44,564 nt of DNA from Polaromonas sp. (GCA_021153985.1 JAJKJM010000132.1:1-44564), one strand, 5' to 3'. Positions 32,686-41,478 are shown, counted from the first letter of the stretch. The notes: a model not told the origin generated them from the letters alone. Made by a program: numbers and translations.

Positions 32686-33363
32686 CTAGATAAACAGGTC
32701 AAGTATGCGCCATCCGCGCTCTGCCGCCAGGGCCCGCAGGCGGGCGTCCGGGTTGGTCGCGACGGGGTGGGTGGCCTTCTCCAGCAAGGCAATATCGTTC
32801 ATGGAGTCGGTGTAGAACGTGGTTTCCACGTCGCCCCAACCCAGGTTTCGGGCGGCCAGCCATTGTTCCATGCGGATGACCTTGCCCTCGCGGGCCGAAG
32901 GCGTGCCCTTGATTTCGCCGGTCACCCAGTCTTGGCCGTCGCGCTCCAGCTCGACGGCAATCAACTCCTTCACGCCGAAAGCATCGGCAATGGGCCGCGT
33001 CACGAACTCGTTGGTGGCGGTGACAATGACCAGCTCATCGCCTGCGGCGCGATGGCTGTCAACCAAAGCCAGCGCTTCTTTTGTAATGGCTTTTTGCACC
33101 ACGTCCCGCATGAAACGTTGGTGAGCAGCTGCCGAATTGATAGCACCCTGCTTGCAGATGGCTTCGGTCGCAAAACGCACGTACTCATGGATGTCGAGCG
33201 TGCCGGCGCGGTAGTGCTCAAAAAACTCGTTGTTGCGCCGCTTGAACTCGGTGCTGTCGCACCAGCCCAGCGCGATGGTGAATTCGCCCCACTCGTAGTC
33301 GGAATCGATAGGGATCAGCGTGTGGTCCAGGTCAAACAAGGCAATCTTGCGGGGAACAGTCAT
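32686..33363 (-). CDS. HAD family hydrolase (SerB-like phosphatase)
   Basis: A 225-residue HAD-IB phosphatase. The catalytic loop DLDHTL gives nucleophile Asp11 and acid Asp13. VIVTATNEF is the second motif, and YTDSMNDIALLEKA is the metal-binding fourth motif. The family includes phosphoserine-type and histidinol-phosphate-type enzymes, so the substrate is unclear. Residues 74-79 (AINSAA) are encoded by a copy of the interspersed repeat. It is preceded by hda on the same strand with an 18-base gap. Confidence 0.86.
   Translation of the reverse strand: MTVPRKIALFDLDHTLIPIDSDYEWGEFTIALGWCDSTEFKRRNNEFFEHYRAGTLDIHEYVRFATEAICKQGAINSAAAHQRFMRDVVQKAITKEALALVDSHRAAGDELVIVTATNEFVTRPIADAFGVKELIAVELERDGQDWVTGEIKGTPSAREGKVIRMEQWLAARNLGWGDVETTFYTDSMNDIALLEKATHPVATNPDARLRALAAERGWRILDLFI
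33128..33165 (+). repeat. Interspersed repeat, copy 5 (inside the HAD hydrolase gene)
   Basis: The core GCTGC-CGAATTG-ATAGC (33128-33144) has two changed bases in the left arm. The sequence after it still resembles the repeat (CCCTGC). It lies antisense within the gene. Confidence 0.45.
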
Positions 33364-33380
33364 TTCGCGGTCACAGTCAC

Positions 33381-34067
33381 TTATTCGCTCTCCAGCATCG
33401 ACTTGATCAGGGGAATCGTGATGGCGCGCTTGGTTTGCAGGGCATACGCATCCAGCTGGTCCAGCAACTGCATCAGGCTGCCCAGGTCGCGCGAAAAGCG
33501 CGTCAACATAAAGTCCATGGCCTCGTCGCTCAAAAACACACCGCGGGCATCGGCTTCGCGCCGCAACACCGACCGCCGCTCGGGCTCGGTCAGGGCCTGC
33601 AGGGCAAACACGTGGCCCCAGCCCAGGCGGGTGCGCAGGTCTTCGCGCAGCGCCAGGTCGGCCGGCGGCATCTGGCCGGCGGCCAGCACCCAGCGCGGGC
33701 GGCCGTCGGGCGCACTGAGCGCGTTGACAAACCAGTTGAAAGCCGCCTGCTGCTGCACTGCGGTGTAGAGATGGCAATCGTCCAGAATGACGGTCGCCCA
33801 GGATTCGTTGAACTCGGGCGGCTCCAGCATGGAGGCGTCCATCCAGCCGCTGGCGGCGCCCTGTTCGCGCAGTGTCTCGCGCACGGCTTTGAGCAGATGG
33901 GTTTTGCCGCTGGCGGCTTCACCCCACAGATAAGTCGGCACCGGCGAGCGTAGCGTGTTGCCGGCCCACAGCTCCAGGTGCCTGAGCGCCGCTTCGTTCG
34001 GTCCGCCAAAAAAATTGGCGAACGACGGGGCCGAAGCCAAGCCGATGTCCAGCGCAATTTGTTTCAT
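33381..34067 (-). CDS. hda: DnaA regulatory inactivator Hda
   Basis: This AAA+ protein acts with the sliding clamp to make DnaA hydrolyse ATP after initiation. The 228-residue protein opens with MKQIALDIGL, where the QIALDI segment could be the clamp-binding motif. Walker A is GEAASGKT (residues 49-56) and Walker B is VILDDCHL, with Arg-rich sensor segments later. I use the ATG at 34067. It lies between perM and the HAD gene on the same strand, a conserved neighbourhood in betaproteobacteria. Confidence 0.92.
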   Translation of the reverse strand: MKQIALDIGLASAPSFANFFGGPNEAALRHLELWAGNTLRSPVPTYLWGEAASGKTHLLKAVRETLREQGAASGWMDASMLEPPEFNESWATVILDDCHLYTAVQQQAAFNWFVNALSAPDGRPRWVLAAGQMPPADLALREDLRTRLGWGHVFALQALTEPERRSVLRREADARGVFLSDEAMDFMLTRFSRDLGSLMQLLDQLDAYALQTKRAITIPLIKSMLESE

Positions 34068-34090
34068 GCCCGCCATATGACTATCCCGGC

Positions 34091-35164
34091 TCAGCCAGCC
34101 TTATAAAGCCGGCTGGCCATGTAGCTGGCCTTGACGCGGCGTATGCCCACCAGCAGCACGGCGCTGGCCGGCAACGCCACCAACACACCAACAAAACCGA
34201 ACATCTGGCCGAAAGCCAGCAAGGCAAAAATCACCGCCAGCGGATGCAGGCCAATGCGTTCGCCGACCAGGCGCGGCGTAAGGTAGAGGCTTTCCACCAG
34301 TTGCCCCAAGCCATAGACCACAGCCACCATGACCAGCGCCTTGAGCGAGGCGAACTCCAGCAGGCCGGCCAGCACGGCAAGGATCAGGCCGAGGCCGAAG
34401 CCGAGGTAGGGGATAAACATCGCCAGGCCGGTGAAGACGCCGATGGGCAAAGCCAGGTCCAGGCCGAACAACGCCAGGCCCACCGCATAAAACACCGCCA
34501 TGATCAGCATGACCAGCAACTGGCCGCGCAGGTACTGGCCCAGCACCGAGTCGGCCTCGTCGGTAAAGCTGTCAAAACCCGCGCGCAGGTGCGGCGGCAC
34601 CAGTTCGAGCACGCGGGTGACAAACTGGTCCCAGTCCATCAGCAGGTAAAACAGCGCCACCGGAATCAGCACCGCATTGCCGATGATGGCGAGCGCCACG
34701 CTGCCGCCCAGTTTGAGCGACGACATCAGCGAGCCGAACAGGTCTTCAAAATTGGCATTGAGGTACTTGAGCACAAAAGCCTTGATGCTGCCCACATCCA
34801 GCGCCACATGGATGCCGAACTGCGCCAGCCACGGCGCAAGGCTGGTATTGAGCTTGTCGGCCAGCAGCGGCACCTGCTCGCGCAGCACGGGCAGCTCTTT
34901 GGCCATGATGGGCACGATCAGCAAAAAGAGGCTCAGCAGCGCCACGATAAAAAGAAACTCCACCAGCACCACCGCCACCACGCGCGGCAGGCGGCCCTTG
35001 CCCATGTCGTCCAGCCGGTTGACGAGCGGCGTCAGCGCGTAGGCGAGCACAGCGGCAATGACGAAGGGCGCCAGCACCGGCCCCAGCAGCCACAGCGCCA
35101 GGATGACCAGCGCGGCGATCGCGCACCAGGCGGCAGTGCGTTTTTGGGTGGTGGTGAATTGCAT
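34091..35164 (-). CDS. perM: AI-2E family transporter (PerM-like)
   Basis: A 357-residue inner-membrane protein of the PerM/TqsA family with about eight helices. The N-terminal ALWLLGPVLAPFVIAAVLAYAL, and later GVFTGLAMFIPYLGFGLGLILAV, match the family's Pro-Tyr/Gly motifs. Related members export autoinducer-2 or sodium ions, but the substrate here is unknown. It is divergent from purM and followed closely by hda. Confidence 0.88.
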   Translation of the reverse strand: MQFTTTQKRTAAWCAIAALVILALWLLGPVLAPFVIAAVLAYALTPLVNRLDDMGKGRLPRVVAVVLVEFLFIVALLSLFLLIVPIMAKELPVLREQVPLLADKLNTSLAPWLAQFGIHVALDVGSIKAFVLKYLNANFEDLFGSLMSSLKLGGSVALAIIGNAVLIPVALFYLLMDWDQFVTRVLELVPPHLRAGFDSFTDEADSVLGQYLRGQLLVMLIMAVFYAVGLALFGLDLALPIGVFTGLAMFIPYLGFGLGLILAVLAGLLEFASLKALVMVAVVYGLGQLVESLYLTPRLVGERIGLHPLAVIFALLAFGQMFGFVGVLVALPASAVLLVGIRRVKASYMASRLYKAG

Positions 35165-35242
35165 AAAGCCTTGGGTTGCGCTTGCCGGAGGAAGCCCTTG
35201 ATCGGGCTGAAGAGGGCCGAACAGGCCTCGGATGGGTAGCCT

Positions 35243-35248
35243 TTAGAA
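35243..35248 (+). promoter_or_regulatory. Candidate -10 box of purM
   Basis: TAGAAT lies in the 190-base gap between perM and purM, about 106 bases before the purM ATG. It would give a leader of roughly 100 bases. No riboswitch-like fold was recognised in that leader. Confidence 0.3.
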
Positions 35249-35354
35249 TCTCAGGCTGAATTCTATCGGGCTTGCTGGCCTCTTCCGGGCTGCAAACCAG
35301 CCTTCCAGACCCCTTGCCCCATCACCCGCACCCACCCGTAGCAAAGCCGACACC

Positions 35355-36395
35355 ATGACCACCTCTTCCCCATCCCCCCTGAGCTACAAAGACGCGGGCG
35401 TCGACATCGACGCGGGCGACGCGCTGGTCGAACGCATCAAGCCGCTGGCCAAAAAAACCATGCGCGAAGGCGTGCTGGCGGGCATAGGCGGCTTTGGCGC
35501 CCTGTTTGAAGTGCCCAAGCGTTACAAGGAACCGGTGCTGGTCAGCGGCACCGACGGCGTGGGCACCAAGCTCAAGCTGGCCTTTGAATGGCAGATGCAT
35601 GACACCGTGGGCATCGACCTGGTGGCCATGAGCGTTAACGACGTACTGGTGCAAGGCGCCGAGCCGCTGTTCTTCCTCGATTACTTCGCCTGCGGCAAGC
35701 TGGACGTAGATACGGCCGCCGCCGTGGTGGGCGGCATCGCCAAAGGCTGCGAGCTGAGCGGCTGCGCCCTGATTGGCGGCGAAACCGCTGAAATGCCCGG
35801 TATGTACCCGGCCGGCGAATACGACCTGGCTGGCTTCGCCGTCGGCGCCGTTGAAAAATCCAAAATCCTGACCGGCAAAGACGTGAAGCCCGGCGACGTG
35901 GTGCTGGGCCTGGCCAGCAGCGGCGTGCATTCGAACGGTTTCAGCCTGGTGCGCAAATGCATTGATCGCGCGGCCGGCAACGAGCCCGCGACGCTGGACG
36001 GCAAACCTTTCAAACAAGCCTTGATGGAGCCCACCCGCCTGTATGTGAAGAACGTGCTGGCCGCGCTGGCCGCCCACCCCATCAAGGCCCTGGCCCACAT
36101 CACCGGCGGCGGCCTGCTCGAAAACATCCCCCGCGTGCTGCCCGAAGGCACAGCCGCCCACCTCAAAAAGGGCAGCTGGCCGCAAACTGAGCTCTTTGCC
36201 TGGCTGCAAAAAACCGCCGGTATCGACGACTTCGAGATGAACCGCACCTTCAACAACGGCATCGGCATGGTGGTGGTGGTGGACGCCGCCAACGCCCAGG
36301 CCACGGCCAAGACCCTGCGTGATGCGGGTGAGCAGGTCTACGAGATCGGTGTGATCGCCGCCAAGGGCGACGGCGCTGCCGTCACCGTCGGCTAA
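35355..36395 (+). CDS. purM: Phosphoribosylformylglycinamidine cyclo-ligase
   Basis: This purine enzyme closes the imidazole ring with ATP to make AIR. The 346-residue protein has the start [20 protein letters not shown], the conserved [25 protein letters not shown] and the C-terminal GMVVVVDA. It is alone on its strand and divergent from perM. Confidence 0.96.
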   Translation: MTTSSPSPLSYKDAGVDIDAGDALVERIKPLAKKTMREGVLAGIGGFGALFEVPKRYKEPVLVSGTDGVGTKLKLAFEWQMHDTVGIDLVAMSVNDVLVQGAEPLFFLDYFACGKLDVDTAAAVVGGIAKGCELSGCALIGGETAEMPGMYPAGEYDLAGFAVGAVEKSKILTGKDVKPGDVVLGLASSGVHSNGFSLVRKCIDRAAGNEPATLDGKPFKQALMEPTRLYVKNVLAALAAHPIKALAHITGGGLLENIPRVLPEGTAAHLKKGSWPQTELFAWLQKTAGIDDFEMNRTFNNGIGMVVVVDAANAQATAKTLRDAGEQVYEIGVIAAKGDGAAVTVG

Positions 36396-36434
36396 ACGCC
36401 GGCCGCGAAGACAGGCGCGGCAAGCCAGACACCC

Positions 36435-37640
36435 ATGCCGCAACCGAACTCATCGCCCGCCACCCCGCCGCGCCGCCTTCCCGCGGCCATCTGGGCGCTG
36501 GGCTTTGTCAGCCTGCTCATGGACATCTCCTCCGAGATGATCCACAGCCTGTTGCCCGTCTTTATGGTGACGGTGCTGGGCACCAGTATGTGGGCCATCG
36601 GCCTGATTGAAGGCCTGGCCGAAGCGACCGCCCTCATCGTCAAGGTGTTCTCCGGCGTGCTCAGCGACTACTGGGGCAAGCGCAAGCCGCTGGCGCTGCT
36701 GGGCTACGGCCTGGGCGCGGCCTCCAAACCACTTTTCGCGCTGGCCGGCACCACCGGCCTGGTGCTCACCGCACGGCTGATTGACCGCGTGGGAAAAGGT
36801 ATACGCGGCGCCCCGCGCGACGCGCTGGTGGCCGACCTGGCACCGCCCGGCAGGCGCGGCGCGGCTTTCGGGCTGCGCCAGTCGCTGGATACGGTTGGCG
36901 CCTTCATCGGGCCGTTGCTGGCCATGGGGCTGATGCTGCTGTGGGCCAATGATTTCCGGGCCGTGTTCTGGGTCGCCGTCATTCCCGGCATCCTTGCCGT
37001 GGCACTGCTGCTGTTTGGCGTGCATGAACCCGAGCGAACTGCGGATGCCCCGCGGCTGAATCCGGTCACCCGCGCCAACCTGAAGCGCCTGGGCGCGCCA
37101 TACTGGCGCGTCGCTGTCATGGGCGCGGTGTTCATGCTGGCGCGCTTCAGCGAGGCGTTTTTGCTGCTGCGCGCGATGCAGGGCGGCTTGCCGGTGGCCT
37201 ACACGCCGCTGGTGCTGATCGCCATGAACGGGGTTTATGCGCTGGGCGCCTACCCCTTCGGCCAGCTGGCGGACCGCGTCAGCCACACCGCCCTGCTGGC
37301 CTGGGGCCTGGTGGTTCTGGCGCTGGCCGATGTGTTGCTGGCCTCAAGCACCCACTGGGCGGCGACCGGCGCCGGCATCGCCTTGTGGGGCCTGCACATG
37401 GCCATGACGCAGGGCCTGCTGGCCACCATGGTCGCGGGCACGGCCCCGGCGGACCTGCGCGGAACGGCCTTCGGTTTTTTCAATCTCGTCAGCGGCGTGG
37501 CACTGCTGGTGGCCAGCACCCTGGCCGGCGTGCTGTGGGACCAATTGGGAGCCACGGTCACCTTTGCGGCGGGCGCCGGATTCAGCCTGGCTGCGCTGGC
37601 ACTGCTGTGGGTGTGGCGCGGGTCTTTGCGGCAGCGTTAA
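36435..37640 (+). CDS. Major facilitator superfamily transporter
   Basis: A 401-residue MFS carrier with twelve predicted helices. MDISSEMIHSLLPVFM near the start and GVLSDYWGKRKPLALLGY after helix 2 belong to a branch often found next to housekeeping genes. RVGKGIRGAPRDALVADLAPPGRRGAAFG is the conserved central loop. The substrate is unknown. It follows purM after 39 bases but has no obvious link to purine synthesis. It is convergent with the EamA gene. Confidence 0.86.
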   Translation: MPQPNSSPATPPRRLPAAIWALGFVSLLMDISSEMIHSLLPVFMVTVLGTSMWAIGLIEGLAEATALIVKVFSGVLSDYWGKRKPLALLGYGLGAASKPLFALAGTTGLVLTARLIDRVGKGIRGAPRDALVADLAPPGRRGAAFGLRQSLDTVGAFIGPLLAMGLMLLWANDFRAVFWVAVIPGILAVALLLFGVHEPERTADAPRLNPVTRANLKRLGAPYWRVAVMGAVFMLARFSEAFLLLRAMQGGLPVAYTPLVLIAMNGVYALGAYPFGQLADRVSHTALLAWGLVVLALADVLLASSTHWAATGAGIALWGLHMAMTQGLLATMVAGTAPADLRGTAFGFFNLVSGVALLVASTLAGVLWDQLGATVTFAAGAGFSLAALALLWVWRGSLRQR

Positions 37641-37675
37641 CGGCCGGCATCAGTTTCGACTGGATTCCTCGATTC

Positions 37676-37727
37676 GCTATTAATTTCATAGCGGCCTGCC
37701 CACGTATTTATTGGGCATGCCGCATAA
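37676..37727 (+). repeat. Interspersed repeat, copy 6 (MFS-EamA convergent gap)
   Basis: The core GCTAT-TAATTTC-ATAGC (37676-37692) has both arms intact. GGCCTGCC follows, and GGGC occurs exactly 20 bases after the core. It sits between convergent genes, where it might fold at the 3' end of the messages. Confidence 0.7.
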
Positions 37728-37803
37728 ATTGCCTGATGTTTCCGGTCCCGCCGGCGGTAGGCACGGTGCCACCCCAGCCGCCACCCAGCCGCCGCCTTGT
37801 TGC

Positions 37804-38676
37804 TCAAGCCAGCGCCAATCCCGCCACACCCAGCAACATCAGCGCCGCACCCGCCACCTGCGACGGCTTGAGGGACTCCCTGAGCAGCCGCGCACCCACA
37901 AGAGTGCCTGCCAGCATGGATATCTCGCGCACCGGCGCCACATAACTCAGCGGTGCGGTCTGCACGGCGAACAGCACCAGGCAATAGGCCAGCGGCGACA
38001 GCACGCCGACCAGCACAATCGCCGCACGGTTCTGGCGCCATTGCCCGCGCAGGTCACCGCGACCGCGCAGCGCCCAGGGTGCCAGCAGCACGGTGCGAAA
38101 CACCAGGCCCGCCGCGTAGAACAACACAGGCGCCATGCCCAGCGACTTCACCGCCCAGCCGTCGATCACGGTGTAGCCTGCGATGCACACACCGGTCAGC
38201 CCGCCCCAGAGCACCCCGCGCCATCGCCGCGCCGCATCGTTGCCGGCAGTGAGACCCGCGGAGCCACCCGCCGTCATGAACACACCCGCCAGCACCAGGG
38301 CTACGCCCAGCCAGCCCAAGGCGCTGGGAACCTCGCCCAGCAAGGCCACGGCTCCCAGCACCGCCAGCAGCGGCCCGGTGCCGCGGGCCATGGGGTAGAC
38401 CACCGCGAAGTCGCCGACCCGGTAGCCCTTTTGCAGCACCAGCGAATACACCACGTGCACCAGCGCGCTGGCCAGTGCTGCCAGCCACATCCGGCCGTCA
38501 AACGCCTGTGGCTGCACATGCCACACCGCCAGCGCTACCGGCGCCGCGGCCGCCACGCTGACACAACCGAACAGCCAGACAAACAGGGTGCCACCCGCCG
38601 CCCGCTTGGCCACGACGTTCCACAGGGCGTGGCAGACCGCCCCCGCGAGCACCAGCGCCAGCGTATGGGCGTTCAT
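37804..38676 (-). CDS. EamA/DMT family transporter
   Basis: A 290-residue protein with two EamA repeats and about ten helices (for example ALVLAGAVCHALWNVVAKRAA at the start). Members move amino acids, nucleosides or similar solutes. It starts inside the last codons of the HIT-like gene (ATGA overlap), so the two are cotranscribed. A LysR regulator is divergent from this pair and may control it. Confidence 0.86.
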   Translation of the reverse strand: MNAHTLALVLAGAVCHALWNVVAKRAAGGTLFVWLFGCVSVAAAAPVALAVWHVQPQAFDGRMWLAALASALVHVVYSLVLQKGYRVGDFAVVYPMARGTGPLLAVLGAVALLGEVPSALGWLGVALVLAGVFMTAGGSAGLTAGNDAARRWRGVLWGGLTGVCIAGYTVIDGWAVKSLGMAPVLFYAAGLVFRTVLLAPWALRGRGDLRGQWRQNRAAIVLVGVLSPLAYCLVLFAVQTAPLSYVAPVREISMLAGTLVGARLLRESLKPSQVAGAALMLLGVAGLALA

Positions 38677-39191
38677 GCCGGCGTACCCTCCAGCTCCGGC
38701 AGCCGGAAGCGGCCGTCCAGCAGCACTTTGACGCGTCCCGCAACGGCCTCGCATTCCGCCGTGCTGAGGGGCGCAAACCCTGCCGCCCACGCCTGCATGC
38801 CGGCCCATCCGGGAAATTTGGGCGACTCGCCCCAGCGCCAGTCGGGGTGCGCCGCCTGCCGGCTGCGCCCGAACACATGCAGGTGCACCCGGCGATGCGC
38901 CTGCACGTTCTTGGGCCCCGGCGGCAAAGCCTGGTCATTGAGGGCCCAGTTGCCCGCCTCCCAGTAGTTGAGGCAACCGTCGTGCAGGCCAGGCAACACA
39001 TCCAGCATGGCCCGGCCGGTCGCAGCGACCAGGCAGGACCAGCGTGCCAGCTCCATCGGCGTCAACTCACTGCGCTCCCAGACGGGCCGCGGCGGGTTGA
39101 CAACCAGGTGGCCGCCGTCGAGGCGGTCGCACAGGACCACGTCCGGACGAATCAGGTCGCCGCCGGCGCAGGTATGTAGAACAAGGGGCAT
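38673..39191 (-). CDS. HIT/GalT-like protein with altered His triad
   Basis: A 172-residue protein of the histidine-triad superfamily type. The C-terminal VQAHRRVHLHVFGRS has His103 and His105, but the third triad position is Phe107 instead of His. An extra His99 lies just before. Conserved Trp/Asn stretches (GCLNYWEAGNWALN) form the substrate side. HIT and GalT enzymes act on nucleotidyl bonds, but the changed triad makes the reaction uncertain. AAAGG before the ATG at 39191 supports the start. It is coupled to the EamA transporter and divergent from lysR. Confidence 0.6.
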   Translation of the reverse strand: MPLVLHTCAGGDLIRPDVVLCDRLDGGHLVVNPPRPVWERSELTPMELARWSCLVAATGRAMLDVLPGLHDGCLNYWEAGNWALNDQALPPGPKNVQAHRRVHLHVFGRSRQAAHPDWRWGESPKFPGWAGMQAWAAGFAPLSTAECEAVAGRVKVLLDGRFRLPELEGTPA

Positions 39192-39308
39192 GGTGAGGCC
39201 TTTGGAAAGAAATAATGAGTGAATGTGATCAAGCTGCGATGGAACCATCCTCATAATCAACCAATCTCCCCTATGCCGCGCCTGGATGAATGAGGAAACC
39301 AGTTAGCA

Positions 39309-40256
39309 ATGATGAGTAAATCAGATAGCTCCCCTCCTGGGCCATTGCCACTGAATGCCGTGCGGGTGTTCGTCGAAGCGGCCCGCCAGCTCAACTTCAG
39401 CCGCGCCGGCCGGGTGCTGGGCATGAGCCAGGGTGGGGTCAGCCGCCACATCGCCACACTGGAACGCTATTTCGGCCAGGCCCTGTTCGCGCGCTCCGGC
39501 ACCTCGGTGAGCCTGACAGACGCAGGGCGCCTGTATTTCGACACCGTGCAGGAAGCCCTCTCCACGATAGAACTTGCCACCCGCCAGATGGCGCAAGGCC
39601 AGGACGGCGGCCACCGCCTCATCGTGCGCACCTCGCTGCCCACCTTCGCCATGACAGCCCTGATCCCGGCCTTGCCCGGCTTTCAACCCTCGGGGCCGAT
39701 GGCTGTGGACCTGGTGACCTCGCTGTCTCCGCCAGGCCCCGGCGATGGCTATGACGTGTTGATTACCCGAGACCTGGCCGTCACCGGCGCGGAGCATTGG
39801 CTGCTGGCCACCGAGAACCTGGTGTGCGTGGCGGCCCCGGCGCGCTGCCGCGAATTCGCGTCCCAACCCGTCAGCCGATGGCAGTTCCTGGCAGCGCAGT
39901 CGCGCCCGGACGTGCTGGCCGCGTGGTGCACCCAGCTGGGCCAGCAGGCCGCGGGCATCCAGGTCGCCGCCAGCTTCGACCATTACTTCCTGGCGATTGC
40001 GGCGGCCATAGGCGGCATGGGGCACCTGGTGGTGCCGGAACTGCTGGTGGCGGAGCCATTGCGGCAAGGGCACCTGGTGCGTACCGCGACGGCCACGGTC
40101 CGCGGCGACGCCAGCTACTCGGCCTACATCAACCCGCGCAGCACCGCCCCCGAAGCAAGCCGGGTGTTTTGCAGATGGCTCAAAGGATGGTTCAGGCAAG
40201 CGCTAGAGCCAAAGCCAGAAAGCTCCACGCCGCACGCCTGGCCCGGCCCCGGCTAA
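39309..40256 (+). CDS. LysR family transcriptional regulator
   Basis: A 315-residue activator or repressor of the GcvA-like branch. The N-terminal winged helix has LNAVRVFVEAARQLNFSRAG and GGVSRHIATLERYFGQALF, followed by a substrate-binding domain. It reads away from the HIT-like and EamA genes across 117 bases and probably controls them. Two ATG codons (39309 and 39312) can start it. A very short open frame (39286-39306, six codons) ends two bases before the first of them. Confidence 0.9.
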   Translation: MMSKSDSSPPGPLPLNAVRVFVEAARQLNFSRAGRVLGMSQGGVSRHIATLERYFGQALFARSGTSVSLTDAGRLYFDTVQEALSTIELATRQMAQGQDGGHRLIVRTSLPTFAMTALIPALPGFQPSGPMAVDLVTSLSPPGPGDGYDVLITRDLAVTGAEHWLLATENLVCVAAPARCREFASQPVSRWQFLAAQSRPDVLAAWCTQLGQQAAGIQVAASFDHYFLAIAAAIGGMGHLVVPELLVAEPLRQGHLVRTATATVRGDASYSAYINPRSTAPEASRVFCRWLKGWFRQALEPKPESSTPHAWPGPG

Positions 40257-40292
40257 CCCCAATAGCCGAGGGTGGGCGCATGCAGCCGGCGC

Positions 40293-40342
40293 GCTATAAA
40301 AATACTAGCTGCAAGAACGCATGCCAACTGGGCTCGCTGGAC
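40293..40342 (+). repeat. Interspersed repeat, copy 7 (lysR-parA gap)
   Basis: The core GCTAT-AAAAATA-CTAGC (40293-40309) is followed by TGC, then exactly 20 bases after the core by GGGC and, a little further, a CTTTT run. It lies 53 bases before the ParA-like start, between lysR and parA. Confidence 0.7.
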
Positions 40343-40394
40343 TTTTAGTTATTTATGTATCAAACTGTTCCATCGATCCGTCTTTGGAGCATTC

Positions 40395-41372
40395 ATGCCG
40401 GTCATCGCAGTCGTTAACCGCAAGGGAGGCAGTGGCAAGAGCACGCTGGCCGCGCACATCGCCGCCTGGTGCGCGCGCAATGGCAGCTCCGTCATGCTGG
40501 GCGACGTGGACCGGCAACAGTCGGCGCGCAGCTGGCTCAAGCGCCGCGCCGCCGAACTCCCCGCCATCGCCCCCTGGGCGGTCGACCAGAAAAACATGCT
40601 GCGCGTGCCCACGGGCATCACCCACGTCGTGCTCGACACGCCCGGCGGCATGCACGGCTTTGAGCTCGCCCGCGTCGTGATGTTTGCCGACGCCATCATC
40701 ATGCCGGTGTGCAACTCCATGTTCGACCGCGAGTCGGCGGCCCAGTGCCATGCCGACCTGATGGCGCTGCCGCGTGTGGCCAGCGGCCGCTGCCGCCTGG
40801 CCACGGTGGGCATGCGCATCGACGGGCGCACCAGCGCCGCCAAAACCCTGGAAGACTGGTCTGAAGAGTTGGGCATGCCGTTTCTGGGCGCCCTGCGCGA
40901 AACGCAGCTTTACGTGCGCAGCCTGGAACGCGGCATGACGATTTTCGACCTGGCCGCCAGCACCGTCACACAAGACCTGCAGCAGTGGCAACCCATCCTC
41001 AATTGGCTAAAGCCCACGCTGTACCCGCCGCAAGCGGCCAATGACGCCCCCGAGCAAACGCCGGTAAAGACAGTCGCCAAGGCCCCGGACCGGGTGATCG
41101 CCCCCCGCCCTTCGGTCGCCGCGACGCTGGGCGCCAGGGCGCTCAACCCGGCGCCTGCCCAAAAGGCCGCTCCGGCGCGCCTGGGTAGCTCCCTGTCCGG
41201 CAGCCTGATGCCGGCGCAGGAATCGATGGTCCACGGCGCCCGCATGTCCTCGCAAAGCACAGCCCGCGCGGTGGGCCGGCCCGTCCAGGTCAGCAGCGCG
41301 CCGGCCATGTCACGCAACGTGAACTCGGGCGACGGCCTGCAGATTCCGCAGTTCCTGAAGCGCGGCGGTTAG
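40395..41372 (+). CDS. Orphan ParA/MipZ-like ATPase with FtsZ-like C-terminal peptide
   Basis: A 325-residue protein. Residues 1-210 form a MinD/ParA ATPase: deviant Walker A NRKGGSGKST (8-17), GDVDRQQSARSW (36-47), DTPGG (81-85), and LRETQLYVRSLERGMTIFDL (167-186). The DVDRQQS and LR...Y.R segments recall MipZ, which positions FtsZ in Caulobacter. Residues 211-312 are a Pro/Ala/Ser-rich linker. The last 13 residues, DGLQIPQFLKRGG, closely resemble the FtsZ tail (D-x-L-x-I-P-x-F-L-[RK]-[KR]). There is no parB nearby. GGAG five bases before the ATG supports the start. A role at the division site is an inference. Confidence 0.82.
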   Translation: MPVIAVVNRKGGSGKSTLAAHIAAWCARNGSSVMLGDVDRQQSARSWLKRRAAELPAIAPWAVDQKNMLRVPTGITHVVLDTPGGMHGFELARVVMFADAIIMPVCNSMFDRESAAQCHADLMALPRVASGRCRLATVGMRIDGRTSAAKTLEDWSEELGMPFLGALRETQLYVRSLERGMTIFDLAASTVTQDLQQWQPILNWLKPTLYPPQAANDAPEQTPVKTVAKAPDRVIAPRPSVAATLGARALNPAPAQKAAPARLGSSLSGSLMPAQESMVHGARMSSQSTARAVGRPVQVSSAPAMSRNVNSGDGLQIPQFLKRGG

Positions 41373-41478
41373 GCGCTGTCCCGTCAAACTGTCAAACCGC
41401 CAAACCGCAAGTTCTTTTCGCACGCGCGCGGCCTTCAGCGAGATCGCGCTTCTGGACTGATTTTTATAAGAGAAAAGT

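Noticed and set aside
40395-41372. Chromosome or plasmid partition ParA.
   Set aside because: No parB or parS-like repeats nearby, not near an origin-type gene set, and the tail and motifs point elsewhere.
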